Origin: Halorubrum depositum
GTDB lineage: Archaea; Halobacteriota; Halobacteria; Halobacteriales; Haloferacaceae
Direction: 5' to 3'
Assembly (NCBI RefSeq): GCF_007671725.1
Contig: NZ_VCNM01000001.1
Location: forward strand, 1,116,001 to 1,180,000
DNA length: 64,000 bases
This document shows positions 34,237 through 42,905 of this stretch, piece by piece. Under the pieces are notes generated by a model. It ran no database searches and was not told where the DNA came from. It worked only from the letters and a program-made list of their open reading frames with translations. Every line of letters begins with the position of its first letter. Positions within the stretch are counted from its first letter, which is position 1. The position numbers were made by a program, and so were the translations under genes.

Positions 34237-36564
34237 CTACGGCCGGCGCTCGCAGACGGCGGGGTCGACCGCGGTTTCGCCGGTCGACGCCTCGTCTTCC
34301 GGCGGCTCCATCGCGTCGTCGAGACGCCACGCCGTCAGTCGTGAGATCGACGCGCGCCCGCCCTCGGCGACCGCGGAGACGTCGAGCGCGTCCTCGCGGG
34401 ACGGGTAGACGCGGCTGGTGAGGCAGTGCCGGTCGTTGGCGTATATCTCGACGACCGAGCGGTCGAGGAAGACGCGCAGCGACAGCGGCTCGTCGTACGG
34501 GGGGACCGACATCGACTGCGGGTCGGTGAACGCCTCGGCGTCGCCGCTCGACGGCGCCCGGTCGACGGTCAGCGTGCCGTCGCGCTCGTAGCGGATCGGC
34601 GTGTGCTCCGCGCGGTCCGGCGTCTCAAACACCGACAGCTCGACCGCGTCGGCGTCTCCCAAGGCGATCTCCGCGTCGATCTCGACCGTCGCGCCGGCGG
34701 CGTCGAGCCGCCGCCGGTCGCCGTCGACGAGGCGCACGTCGCGGTGGTCGGCGATCCGCTCCGCGCGGAGGTCGGCCACCTCGGCGGCCGGCCGCTGCCG
34801 GAGGTCGCCGTCGTCGCCCGGCTCGATCACGCGCGGGAGCGACAGCGCGCCGGACCAGCCGGCGTCCCACTGGTCGGCCACGTCGCGGGCCTCGGGGAGC
34901 CACCCCCAGGTGAGGGTCCGGTCACCGTCGTCGAGCGACTGCGGCGCGTAGAAGTCGCCGTGGTCGAGCAGCCCCTCGGACTCGACGTCGAGCTCGCCGT
35001 CCTCGAGGGTCCCGACGTAGTAGACGACGTTCTCGTAGTCGGAGACGTGGAGGAGCCGCCGGTCGCCGAAGTCGAGCAGCTCCGGGCACTCCCAGACGGC
35101 GCCGGCGTCGGGACCGCCCGCGAGCAGGGGCCCCTCGTAGGTCCACTCGCGGAGGTCGTCGGCGGTGTACAGCAGCGCGGCACCCCCGCCGTCGGAGAGC
35201 CCCGTGCCGACGAGGTGGTACCACGTGTCGTCCTCGCGCCAGACGTTGTGGTCGCGGAACTCCGCGCGCCAGTCGTCGGTCTCCAAGACGTCGAGGTCGG
35301 CCGGCGGCGCCTCGATCACGGGGTTGCCGTCGTACTTCTCCCACGAGCGGAGCCCGGGGTCGTCGGTCGTCGCGAGGCAGGGAAGCTGGTCGCGCCCCCG
35401 CCCGCCGGTGTAGAGGATCGTCGCCGTGCCGTCGTCGTCGACCGCGCAGCCCGACCAGCAGCCGTCGCGGTCGGGGCCGTCGGGCGAGGGGGCGAGCGCG
35501 ACCGGCTCGTCGCGCCACGTGACGAGATCGTCGCTGACGGCGTGGCCCCAGTGGATGGTGTTGTGGTACGGGCCGCCGGGGTTGTACTGGTAGAAGACGT
35601 GGTATCGCCCGTTCCACCGGATGAGCCCGTTCGGGTCGTTCAGCCAGTTCGCGGGCGCCGTGAGGTGGTACGCGGGGCGGCCGCCGGGGCCGTCCTCGCC
35701 CAGCTCGTCAACGCGCTCGCGGAGCCGGCGCATGTCGGCGGCGCTCTCCGGGCGACTCGGGGCCGGCTCGGACGACGCGAGGCTCCGGAGACAGCCCGCG
35801 AGCAGGCGGTCTCGCGTCGCGTCGAGCTCCCGGCCATACTCGTCCCGCTCGTCCGTCGGCGGGTCGGCGAACAGCACGGGCGCGCCGACCCCGAGGACGG
35901 CGCCGTCGCCGGCGGGCCACGAGACGACCGTCACCTCCTCCGGGACCTCGGTGCCGCCGCGGACCGCCGAGGCGAGCGGCTCGCCGTCGGCGGGGAGCAC
36001 GCGCTCGTAGCGGACCCCGGGTACCGTTCCGCGTCGTCGAAGCGGATGGCGAAGCCCGTCGAGCGCGTCGAGCGCGGGGTGGTCGGCGTGCAGCGAGCGC
36101 CAGAGCACGCCCGTCGGCTCCCCGAGGGCGTCGTCGCCGACGCGGTCCGGGGGCACCGACTCGACCGAGAGCGCGGTGACCGCCGCGAACGCGTAGAGGC
36201 TCAGACAGAGGCCGCCGCCGGCGGCGAGGAACGCCTCGATCGCGGGCGCCGCGTCGGCGAGGGGGTTCGCGCCGCCGAGCGGGCGGTCGCGGTGCCACCA
36301 GAGGACGTCGAACCGTCCGGCGCCGTCGCCGACGCCGGCACCCGGGTACGACTCGCCGAGCGATCGCGAACCGTCCGCGTTCCCCGGGTCCCCCGGGTCC
36401 GGCGTCGCCGGCGGGGCGACCGCCTCGCCCGCGTCGAGCGCGTCGAACGGGACGACCTCGACGGCCGCGCCGTCGCGGGCGCCGATCCACTCTGCGGCGG
36501 CGCGCTGCTCGGTCGTGGGTTCCCCGTCGACTAACAGCCCGACGCGGAGCGACGAATCCGTCAT
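34237..36564 (-). CDS. GH32 beta-fructosidase with N-terminal amidotransferase-like domain
   Basis: The 775-residue protein is much longer than a typical invertase/levanase (about 500). The GH32 domain begins near residue 298 (YHLTAPANWLNDPNGL, nucleophile Asp310), continues with FRDHNVW (Asp438) and WECPELL (acid/base Glu492), and ends with the beta-sandwich (LRVFLDRSVVEIYANDR). The usual RDP is RDH here, with the catalytic Asp kept. Residues 1-265 form an extra alpha/beta domain with a flavodoxin/amidotransferase feel (VLWWHRDRPLGG; AFLAAGGGLCLSLYAFAAVTAL; GAVLGVGAPVLF). It would cleave sucrose or fructan ends. No signal peptide is seen, so it is probably intracellular, acting on imported oligosaccharides. 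Confidence 0.88.
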   Translation of the reverse strand: MTDSSLRVGLLVDGEPTTEQRAAAEWIGARDGAAVEVVPFDALDAGEAVAPPATPDPGDPGNADGSRSLGESYPGAGVGDGAGRFDVLWWHRDRPLGGANPLADAAPAIEAFLAAGGGLCLSLYAFAAVTALSVESVPPDRVGDDALGEPTGVLWRSLHADHPALDALDGLRHPLRRRGTVPGVRYERVLPADGEPLASAVRGGTEVPEEVTVVSWPAGDGAVLGVGAPVLFADPPTDERDEYGRELDATRDRLLAGCLRSLASSEPAPSRPESAADMRRLRERVDELGEDGPGGRPAYHLTAPANWLNDPNGLIRWNGRYHVFYQYNPGGPYHNTIHWGHAVSDDLVTWRDEPVALAPSPDGPDRDGCWSGCAVDDDGTATILYTGGRGRDQLPCLATTDDPGLRSWEKYDGNPVIEAPPADLDVLETDDWRAEFRDHNVWREDDTWYHLVGTGLSDGGGAALLYTADDLREWTYEGPLLAGGPDAGAVWECPELLDFGDRRLLHVSDYENVVYYVGTLEDGELDVESEGLLDHGDFYAPQSLDDGDRTLTWGWLPEARDVADQWDAGWSGALSLPRVIEPGDDGDLRQRPAAEVADLRAERIADHRDVRLVDGDRRRLDAAGATVEIDAEIALGDADAVELSVFETPDRAEHTPIRYERDGTLTVDRAPSSGDAEAFTDPQSMSVPPYDEPLSLRVFLDRSVVEIYANDRHCLTSRVYPSREDALDVSAVAEGGRASISRLTAWRLDDAMEPPEDEASTGETAVDPAVCERRP

Positions 36565-36705
36565 ACCCGTGTTCACTCGCTACCGAGTCAAAACCGTGTC
36601 GTCCCGGCGGCGGCGGCGAGACGCTCCGGGAACGTAACCGTCGGCGGCAACGCCGAGCGGGGATCCGCCGGCAGGGTTTTCACCGTGCGAGCGGAAGGGG
36701 TTCGC

Positions 36706-37071
36706 ATGAGCACCGAAACGGTCGAGGCTGGGAGCGACCCGGCGATCGAGGTGACCCCCGACGCCGCGGAGGAGGCGCTCTCCCTGCTGGAGGGAGAGGA
36801 CCTCGACACGGAGGAGGCCGGACTCCGGCTGTTCGTCCAGCAGGGCGGCTGCGCGGGCCTCTCGTACGGGATGCGGTTCGACACGGAACCGGAGGAGGAC
36901 GACCTCGTCGTCGAACACCACGGGCTGCGCGTGTTCGTCGACCCCGCGAGCCGGAACTACATCGGCGGGAGCAAGCTCGACTACGAGCACGGCCTGCAGG
37001 CGGCCGGCTTCGAGGTCGAGAACCCGAACGTCGTCTCCGAGTGCGGCTGCGGCGAGTCGTTCCGGACGTAG
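36706..37071 (+). CDS. Iron-sulfur cluster carrier (HesB/IscA/ErpA family)
   Basis: A 121-residue A-type carrier. The three ligand cysteines are in GGCAGLSYG and SECGCGESF, the family pattern, and YIGGSKLDYE precedes the last pair. It passes iron-sulfur clusters to apo-enzymes in the cytosol. ATG at 36706 is preferred over one seven codons earlier. A TTTTCAC stretch (36677-36683) about 25 bases upstream may be the promoter. The GH32 gene is divergent. Confidence 0.92.
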   Translation: MSTETVEAGSDPAIEVTPDAAEEALSLLEGEDLDTEEAGLRLFVQQGGCAGLSYGMRFDTEPEEDDLVVEHHGLRVFVDPASRNYIGGSKLDYEHGLQAAGFEVENPNVVSECGCGESFRT

Positions 37072-37140
37072 CGCCGCTCCCGGGAGGACCGCCCGCCGTC
37101 GACTCGCGCTTTTAAGCGGCTCCGTCGGATACGGACGGGT

Positions 37141-37386
37141 ATGAGTCTCGACGCGTCGACGACGGCCGACGGCGAGCGGGTGTACACCGACCGGACGATG
37201 ATCGAGAAGGGCGCCGAGGGACCCTTCTACGTCGTCTTCGCCGACGCCGCCGGGTCGTCCCGATGGGGGTTCCGCTGCGGGAACTGCGAGTCGTTCGACA
37301 CCGCGATGGACACGATGGGCCGGATCCAGTGTACGGAGTGCGGCAACATCCGGAAGCCCGACGAGTGGGACGCCGCCCACGAGTGA
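37141..37386 (+). CDS. Small zinc-binding protein (DUF5816-like)
   Basis: An 81-residue protein with CGNCESFDTAMDTMGRIQCTEC, a four-Cys zinc site, and a conserved start region (VYTDRTMIEKGAEGPFYVVF). This is a haloarchaea-specific small protein of unknown function. A TTTTAAG box (37110-37116) lies about 28 bases before the ATG, consistent with a leaderless mRNA. Confidence 0.78.
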   Translation: MSLDASTTADGERVYTDRTMIEKGAEGPFYVVFADAAGSSRWGFRCGNCESFDTAMDTMGRIQCTECGNIRKPDEWDAAHE

Positions 37387-37538
37387 GCGAGCGCGAGCGG
37401 CCGGACGGCAGTAACCGGGCGCAAGCGGTCGGACGGATTCGACGAAAAACGCCGTGAGCGGCCGCGTTGAACGACACGTAACCGGATCCGCGGAATCGTG
37501 AGAAACTTTATCACAGATGCTGGCGAACGACGAGGTAG

Positions 37539-37877
37539 ATGGCCACTGCGAGCATCCCACCGACGACGGAGGCCAGAGACGTCTTTCGCGAACTCGGATA
37601 CACCGTCTCCGAGGGCGGACAGGAGTTCATCGCGGAGCGGAAATGGCGACGCGTGCTCGTGACGGTGCTTTGCATGGACGACGACGACCTGGACCCGTAT
37701 CTGACGGACGGCGGCGAGACGCCGCGGCTCCGGTGTTTCGTCACGTGGCGCAACCGGGCCGGCGACCTGCGCGACCGCCTCGTCTCGAAGAAGCCCCCGT
37801 ACGACTGGGCGGTCATCGGCATCGAGGCCGACGGCGAGGACTTCGCCGTGATGGAAGGCGCGCCCGGCAGCCCCTGA
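37539..37877 (+). CDS. Conserved small haloarchaeal protein, unknown function
   Basis: A 112-residue soluble protein (starts MATASIPPTTEARDVFRELG). It has alternating strands and helices, no Cys pair and no membrane segment (VLVTVLCMDDDDLDPYLTDG; LRCFVTWRNRAGDLRDRLVS). It looks like a compact regulator-like domain but I cannot name a family with confidence. CTTTATCA (37504-37511) lies about 30 bases upstream of the ATG and fits a leaderless promoter. Confidence 0.65.
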   Translation: MATASIPPTTEARDVFRELGYTVSEGGQEFIAERKWRRVLVTVLCMDDDDLDPYLTDGGETPRLRCFVTWRNRAGDLRDRLVSKKPPYDWAVIGIEADGEDFAVMEGAPGSP

Positions 37878-37901
37878 CGGCGTCCCCGAACTCCACCTGT
37901 T

Positions 37902-37910
37902 TTTATATAA
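37902..37910 (+). promoter_or_regulatory. Strong TATA box of the dodecin gene
   Basis: TTTATATAA, the closest match to the archaeal TATA consensus in the window, lies 25-33 bases before the dodecin ATG, giving a leaderless transcript. Confidence 0.65.
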
Positions 37911-37934
37911 CCGTGCGTGCAAGTAGCACGTGAC

Positions 37935-38135
37935 ATGGTGTTTAAAAAGATCACGCTGATCGGGACGAGCGAGAAGAGCTTCGACGACGCCGCCGACCAG
38001 GCGATCGACCGCGCCGAAGACACGCTGGAGAACGTCTACTGGGCGGAGGTAGAGGAGTTCGGCGTGGAGATCAAGAACGCGCCGACGCGGGAGTACCAGG
38101 CCGAGGTCGAGGTCGCGTTCGAGCTGTCGGACTGA
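37935..38135 (+). CDS. Dodecin (flavin-binding storage protein)
   Basis: A 66-residue protein that assembles as a hollow dodecamer binding riboflavin or lumichrome and buffering free flavin. [20 protein letters not shown] is the typical dodecin start, and the flavin-stacking Trp is in [12 protein letters not shown]. Length and layout match haloarchaeal dodecins. The promoter at 37902-37910 places transcription start at about the ATG. Confidence 0.92.
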   Translation: MVFKKITLIGTSEKSFDDAADQAIDRAEDTLENVYWAEVEEFGVEIKNAPTREYQAEVEVAFELSD

Positions 38136-38304
38136 GATCGCGCGAATCGGTCGTGGGGGAACCGCGACGGTTCTTTTGCCGTCTGGAAAAGTGGCTCGAA
38201 AGTGTTGTCCGTCCGCTCGCGTCTCGTCGCTGTCGCGGAGAACGTCTCCGAAGATCGGGTCGAGCGCTTATAAAAATCTACACAGAAGTCGACGGTGAAC
38301 TCCT

Positions 38305-38626
38305 CCAAAGCCCCAGCCACGAAGACTCGCGTGACTCGCTGCGGTCCTCAGTCGCTCGCGCTGCTCGTTCCTTGCGGTCCTTGCGTCGTCAGGCTTCGTC
38401 TTCGTGGCTGCCCCTTTGAATCCCACCCCACACAGCACCGCAGCCTCACGCCTCCCCAGCCTCGGCGGACGGCCCGGCGCGGGCGACGCCGCGCCGGCCC
38501 GCCGCCTCCAGCGAGAATCGAAGATTCTCTGGCAGCCGGCGCGTAGCGCCGGCGACCTCGCACGAGCACCTCGCGGCCGCCGGAGGCGGCCGCTCGGAGG
38601 CGCGCGCCACCACGTCTGGTTTATAC
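38305..38626 (-). repeat. Hairpin-rich dispersed repeat, copy B
   Basis: On the minus strand this reads TATAAAC (38625-38619), GGTGGCGCG, three or four GC-rich hairpins, then the same core GGCTGGGGAGGCGTGAGGCT (from 38463 downward) as copy A. A terminal stem closes it: CAAAG-GGG-CAGCCACGAAGAC (38418-38398) pairs with GTCTTCGTGGCTG-GGG-CTTTG (38326-38306), 13 bp perfect plus 5 bp, with the same GGG/GGG internal loop. A TATA-like CTTATAAAAATC (38268-38279, plus strand) flanks the other end. The whole gene-free stretch 38136-38677 otherwise holds only spacer. No frame in it looks coding. Confidence 0.8.
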
Positions 38627-38677
38627 ACGAACGCCGAGGCGAACATCTATTTATCCGACCGCGACCACGGCTCGTCC

Positions 38678-39979
38678 ATGACCGCGTCACGCGCGCCGGC
38701 GGAGCCCGAGGTCAGGGAGTTCGAGGCGACGGTGGAGTCGGTCGACGGCCGCGAGGTCGTCCTGAGCGAGACGTTCTTCTACGCCGAGTCCGGCGGCCAG
38801 CCGGCCGACAGGGGGACGATCGACGGGGTCCTCGTCGACGACGTGACCGAGCGCGACGGCCGGGTCGTCCACGTCCTGGGCGAGGAGCCCCCGGAGTCGC
38901 TCGCGGTCGGCGAGACGGTCTCGGCGATCGTCGACGACGCGTTCCGGACGTACTGCGCCCGGGCGCACACCGCCTCACACGTGCTCTACGGCGCCGCGCG
39001 CCGGACCTGCGAGGAGCTGGGCTACGCCGGCTTCGACATCTCCGCGGAGAAGGTCCGCGTCGACCTGACGACGGCCGACCCGATCGACGACGCGGACCTC
39101 GTCGAGCTGGAGCGGCTCGCCAACCGCGCCGTGTGGGACTCGCTACCCGTCTCGTGGGAGGCGCTCCCGGACGAGGAGGCCCGAGCGGTACCGGGGATCG
39201 CCTTCAACACCAAGACCGAGGAAGGCGCGATGAGCGGCGGCGAGGCGGTCCGCGTCGTGACCGTCGGCGGGAACGGCGCGGACGGAGGGGGCGAAGGGGA
39301 CCGGGAGTCCGACGCCGCCTCCGCGTGGGACGTCGCGGCCTGCGGCGGCACCCACGTCCGGAACACGAGCGAGATCGGGCCGATATCGGTGCTCGACCGG
39401 TCGAACCCCGGCGAGGGGGTGACCCGCGTCGAATTCGCGGTCGGGCCGACCGCGATCGACCACGACGCCGCGGTCCACGCGTCCGCGCTCAACGCCGCGA
39501 CGCGCCTCGACGCGCGGGTCGGCGACCTCCCCGACGCCGTCGACCGCCTCCGCGACGAGGTCGACCGGCTGGAGGGGGAGCTCCGGGACGCCCGCGCCGA
39601 CCTGCTGACCGCCCGACTCGGCGAGTTCCCGACGACCGAGGTCGACGGGGCGACGTGGGCGGTCGGCGCGGTCGACGGCGCCGACCCGAACGACCTGCGG
39701 GGGCCGGCGGAGGCCCTCCTCGCCGACGGCGACGCGGGCGACGACGCCCCCGACGCGGTCGCGGCGGTCGGCGCGGGGAGCGCGCCGTTCGTGGTCGTCG
39801 CGGTCGGGGACGGGGCCGCCGGTGAGGGCTCGGACGGCGCGGGCCTCGACGCCGGCGCGGTCGTGGACGCGGTCACCGACGAGTTCGGCGGCGGCGGGGG
39901 CGGCGGCCCGACGTTCGCGCAGGGCGGCGGGCTCGACGCTGACCCCGACGACGTCGTCAGGTGGCTACGCAGCAGATGA
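38678..39979 (+). CDS. Alanyl-tRNA editing protein (AlaX-L type, with DHHA1 domain)
   Basis: The 433-residue stand-alone editing factor hydrolyses Ser-tRNA(Ala) or Gly-tRNA(Ala). It has the zinc ligands HTASH (residues about 95-99) and CGGTHVRN, a coiled-coil linker and a C-terminal DHHA1-like oligomerisation domain ending GGGGGPTFAQGG, a glycine-rich end shared with alanyl-tRNA synthetase. No synthetase catalytic domain is present. Its stop overlaps the next gene's ATG (ATGA at 39976-39979), suggesting co-translation. Confidence 0.9.
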   Translation: MTASRAPAEPEVREFEATVESVDGREVVLSETFFYAESGGQPADRGTIDGVLVDDVTERDGRVVHVLGEEPPESLAVGETVSAIVDDAFRTYCARAHTASHVLYGAARRTCEELGYAGFDISAEKVRVDLTTADPIDDADLVELERLANRAVWDSLPVSWEALPDEEARAVPGIAFNTKTEEGAMSGGEAVRVVTVGGNGADGGGEGDRESDAASAWDVAACGGTHVRNTSEIGPISVLDRSNPGEGVTRVEFAVGPTAIDHDAAVHASALNAATRLDARVGDLPDAVDRLRDEVDRLEGELRDARADLLTARLGEFPTTEVDGATWAVGAVDGADPNDLRGPAEALLADGDAGDDAPDAVAAVGAGSAPFVVVAVGDGAAGEGSDGAGLDAGAVVDAVTDEFGGGGGGGPTFAQGGGLDADPDDVVRWLRSR

Positions 39980-40971
39980 CGGGGAAGCTCGGACCCGAGG
40001 CGCTCGCGGCGGTCCTCGCGGCGACCGGGGCCGACGACGTCGCGGTCGAGACGGGGCCCGCCTACGGGGAGGACGCGGCCGCGATCGACCTGTCCGGCGC
40101 GGAGTCGACGCTCGTCGTCGCCGCCGACCCGCTGTCGCTGGCGGCGGACGCCGTGGGCGAGCTGGCGGTCCACGTCGCCTGCAACGACGTGGCCGCGAGC
40201 GGCGCGGACCCGCGGTGGCTCACGCACACGCTCTTCCTGCCCGACGACGACCCGGACCGGCTCCGGACCGTCGCGGAGCAGGTTGACGCGACCGCCCGCG
40301 ACCTCGGGGTCGCGGTCGTCGGCGGCCACACGGAGGTGTTGCCGTCGCTGGAGCGCCCGCTCTGCTCGATGACCGCGCTCGGGACCACAGACCGCTTCGT
40401 GTCGAGCGGCGGCGCCGCGCCGGGCGACCGGCTCCTCCTCACGAAGGGGGCCGGGATCGAGGCGACCGCGATCCTCGCGACGGACTTCCGCGAGCGGTGC
40501 GCCGAGGCCGGCGTGTCGACCGCGACGCTCGACTCCGCCGCCGCGTTCCTCGGCGACGTGAGCGTCGTCCCGGACGCGGCCGCCGCGCGCGACGCCGCGA
40601 CCGCCATGCACGACCCGACCGAGGGCGGCCTGCTCACCGCCCTCGTCGAGGCCGCGAGCGCGAGCGAGACGGTCCTCGCGGTCGAGCGCGACCGGGTCCC
40701 GGTTCGACCCGAAACGGAGGCCTGCTGCGCGGCGGTCGGCGTCGACCCGCTGGCGACGTTCGGCTCCGGCGCGCTGCTGGCGGCGGTGCCTCCCGAGCGC
40801 GTCGCCGAGGCGGCCGACGCGCTGGACGCCGCCGGGATCGCCGTCGGCGAGATCGGCGAGGTGCGGGCGGCGGGCGACCGCGACCGCGACGGTGAGGCGG
40901 GAACCGTCCTCCTCGACGGCGACCGGATCGAGGAGCCGCCGCGCGACGAGCTGTACCCGCTCTGGGAGTAG
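39976..40971 (+). CDS. AIR-synthase/HypE-like protein
   Basis: The 331-residue PurM/HypE-fold protein has the N-terminal Asp cluster (AYGEDAAAIDL, VVAADPLSLAADAVG) and ATP-binding VACNDVAASGADPRW. TAMHDPTEGGLLTALVEAA is the HypE/AIR-synthase signature. It lacks the C-terminal Pro-Arg-Ile-Cys of true HypE and ends ELYPLWE, so it is probably not a hydrogenase maturation factor. Its substrate is unknown. The ATG at 39976 is chosen because it overlaps the editing-protein stop (ATGA); a GTG at 39961 is possible. Confidence 0.82.
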   Translation: MTGKLGPEALAAVLAATGADDVAVETGPAYGEDAAAIDLSGAESTLVVAADPLSLAADAVGELAVHVACNDVAASGADPRWLTHTLFLPDDDPDRLRTVAEQVDATARDLGVAVVGGHTEVLPSLERPLCSMTALGTTDRFVSSGGAAPGDRLLLTKGAGIEATAILATDFRERCAEAGVSTATLDSAAAFLGDVSVVPDAAAARDAATAMHDPTEGGLLTALVEAASASETVLAVERDRVPVRPETEACCAAVGVDPLATFGSGALLAAVPPERVAEAADALDAAGIAVGEIGEVRAAGDRDRDGEAGTVLLDGDRIEEPPRDELYPLWE

Positions 40972-41076
40972 GGGGGAGTAGGGGGCGGATTGCGGCCCGC
41001 GCGGGGGTTCACCGCGATCCCGCCTCTCCCACCCCGATCGCTCACCTTTTTTCCGCGTGAGACCGAACCGAGCGTC

Positions 41077-42276
41077 ATGACTGGCGCACGCGTCGGCTCG
41101 TCGCTCACCGACGAACAGGAGGCGATCCGGGATCTCGTCCGGGAGTTCGCGGTCGAGGAGCTCCGACCCGGGGCCGGCGAGGCCGACGAGACCGAGACGT
41201 TCCCGGAAGAGGCCTGGGACGGGCTCGCGGAGCTCGGGCTGACCGGGCTGACGGTCCCCGAGGCGTACGGCGGCTTCGACGCCGACGAGACGACGTACGC
41301 GGTCGTCAACGAGGAGCTGGCGTACGGCCACCTCGCGGTCGCGACCGCGCTGTCCGTCCACTGCCTCGCCACCTCCTGTATCGCCGAGTTCGGCAGCGAG
41401 GCCCAGCGGGAGCGCTGGCTCCCGGAGATGGCGGCCGAGGGTCGCCCCGTCGGGATGTTCTGCCTCTCCGAGCCGCACGCGGGGTCGAATCCGGCGGAGA
41501 TGTCGACGACGGCCGAGTACGACACCGAGACCGACGAGTACGTCCTCAACGGCGAGAAGCAGTGGATCACGAACGGGGAGCGGGGCGGCGTGGCCATCGT
41601 CTTCGCGAAGGTCGACGACGACGAGGGCGCCGGAGAGCCGGGGGCGGCGACGGGAGACGCCGACCGCGGGTCGATCACGCAGTTCCTCGTCCCGGCCGAC
41701 GCCGAGGGGTTCGAGGTCGGGAAGAGGGAGGAGAAGCTCGGTCTCCGTGCCTCCGACACGACCGGAATCAGCTTCGACGACTGCCGGATCCCGGCGGAGA
41801 ACCGGCTCACCGAGGAGGGGAAGGGGCTCTCGGCCGCGTTCCGGACGCTGACCGGCGGCCGGATCGGGATCGCGGCGCAGGCGGTCGGGGTCGCGCGGGC
41901 CGCGCTCGACGAGGCGAAATCGTACGCGACGGAGCGCGAGCAGTTCGGCGAGCCGATCGCCGAGATCCAGACGATCCGCCACAAGCTCGCGGAGATGGCG
42001 ACGGACGTCTCCGCGGCCCGCCTGCTCGTGCGCGAGGCGTGCCGGCAGGCCGAGGCGGGCGAGGACAACCGCGTCGCGGCCTCCAAGGCGAAGTACCGCG
42101 CCAGCGAGGCGGCGATGTCGGTGACCAACGAGGCGGTCCAGATCCACGGCGGCTACGGCTACACGACCGACTTCGACGTGGAGCGCCTCTACCGCGACGC
42201 GAAGATCACGGAGATATACGAAGGGACCACAGAGATCCAGAAGACGATCATCGCGCGGGGGGTGTTGGGAGAGTGA
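41077..42276 (+). CDS. Acyl-CoA dehydrogenase
   Basis: A 399-residue flavoprotein that introduces the alpha-beta double bond in acyl-CoA. Typical segments are MFCLSEPHAGSNPAEM, KQWITNGERGGVAIVFAK and QIHGGYGYTTDFDVERLYRDAK, followed by ITEIYEGTTEIQK, which holds the usual base Glu. Length is standard. The downstream HAD gene overlaps by four bases, so the two form an operon. ATG at 41077 matches the family N-terminus; upstream codons read through non-coding spacer. Confidence 0.93.
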   Translation: MTGARVGSSLTDEQEAIRDLVREFAVEELRPGAGEADETETFPEEAWDGLAELGLTGLTVPEAYGGFDADETTYAVVNEELAYGHLAVATALSVHCLATSCIAEFGSEAQRERWLPEMAAEGRPVGMFCLSEPHAGSNPAEMSTTAEYDTETDEYVLNGEKQWITNGERGGVAIVFAKVDDDEGAGEPGAATGDADRGSITQFLVPADAEGFEVGKREEKLGLRASDTTGISFDDCRIPAENRLTEEGKGLSAAFRTLTGGRIGIAAQAVGVARAALDEAKSYATEREQFGEPIAEIQTIRHKLAEMATDVSAARLLVREACRQAEAGEDNRVAASKAKYRASEAAMSVTNEAVQIHGGYGYTTDFDVERLYRDAKITEIYEGTTEIQKTIIARGVLGE

Positions 42277-42905
42277 CGGGTGAGCGGCGAGCGGCGGGCG
42301 ACCGGCGGGCGACCGGCGAACGCGTGACGACAGACGGCGGACCGACCGGTCTCGCGGGCTACGACGCCGTCGTCTACGACCTCGACGGCACCCTCGTCGA
42401 GCTCGCGGTCGACTGGGGCGCGGCCGCGGAGTCGGTGCTCGACGTGTACGCGGAACACGCGGTCAAACCGCCGACCGAAGAGCTCTGGGGCCTGCTGGAG
42501 GCGGCCGAGGGGTACGGGATCGGCGACCCGGTCGAGGAAGCGATCGCGCTCCACGAGCGGGCCGGCGCGCGCGACTCGACGCTGCTCCCCCTCGGGAGAC
42601 GGCTGATCGAGGGGGCCGGGGACCGACCGAGCACGCCGCCGGCCGGCGTCTGCTCGCTCAACTGCGAGGAGGCGTGTCGGATCGCCGTGGCGACCCACGG
42701 GCTCGGCGACGCGCTCGACGCGGACGCGATCGTCGGCCGCGACACCGTCGAGACGCACAAGCCGGAGCCGGAGTCGCTGCTCGCGGCGGTCGAGCGCCTC
42801 GGCGCGACGCCCGAGGACGCGCTGTTCGTCGGGGACTCGGCGCGCGACGCGGAGGCGGCGGAGCGCGCCGGCGTCGCGTACGCGTGGGCGGCGGACCTGA
42901 TCTAG
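42273..42905 (+). CDS. HAD-superfamily hydrolase
   Basis: A 210-residue phosphatase-type protein. Motif I is VVYDLDGTLVE (nucleophile Asp), the Lys is in THKPEPESLL and motif IV is FVGDSARDAEAAERAG. The cap domain is small (class I). Phosphoglycolate-type or nucleotide phosphatase activity is likely but the substrate is unknown. GTG at 42273 overlaps the acyl-CoA dehydrogenase stop (GTGA); a second in-frame GTG at 42324 would trim 17 Arg/Gly-rich residues that come from a short direct repeat. One CTAG (42902-42905) supplies the stop codons of both this gene and the convergent one. Confidence 0.82.
   Translation: MTGERRAAGDRRATGERVTTDGGPTGLAGYDAVVYDLDGTLVELAVDWGAAAESVLDVYAEHAVKPPTEELWGLLEAAEGYGIGDPVEEAIALHERAGARDSTLLPLGRRLIEGAGDRPSTPPAGVCSLNCEEACRIAVATHGLGDALDADAIVGRDTVETHKPEPESLLAAVERLGATPEDALFVGDSARDAEAAERAGVAYAWAADLI

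Noticed and set aside
41047-41052. T-run after the AIR-like gene as a terminator
   Set aside because: It lies where the promoter of the acyl-CoA dehydrogenase gene would be and there is no other evidence for termination.
39022-42147. 1041-codon antisense frame over the editing-protein, AIR-like and dehydrogenase genes
   Set aside because: Compositional shadow: three genes with full motif sets lie on the plus strand.
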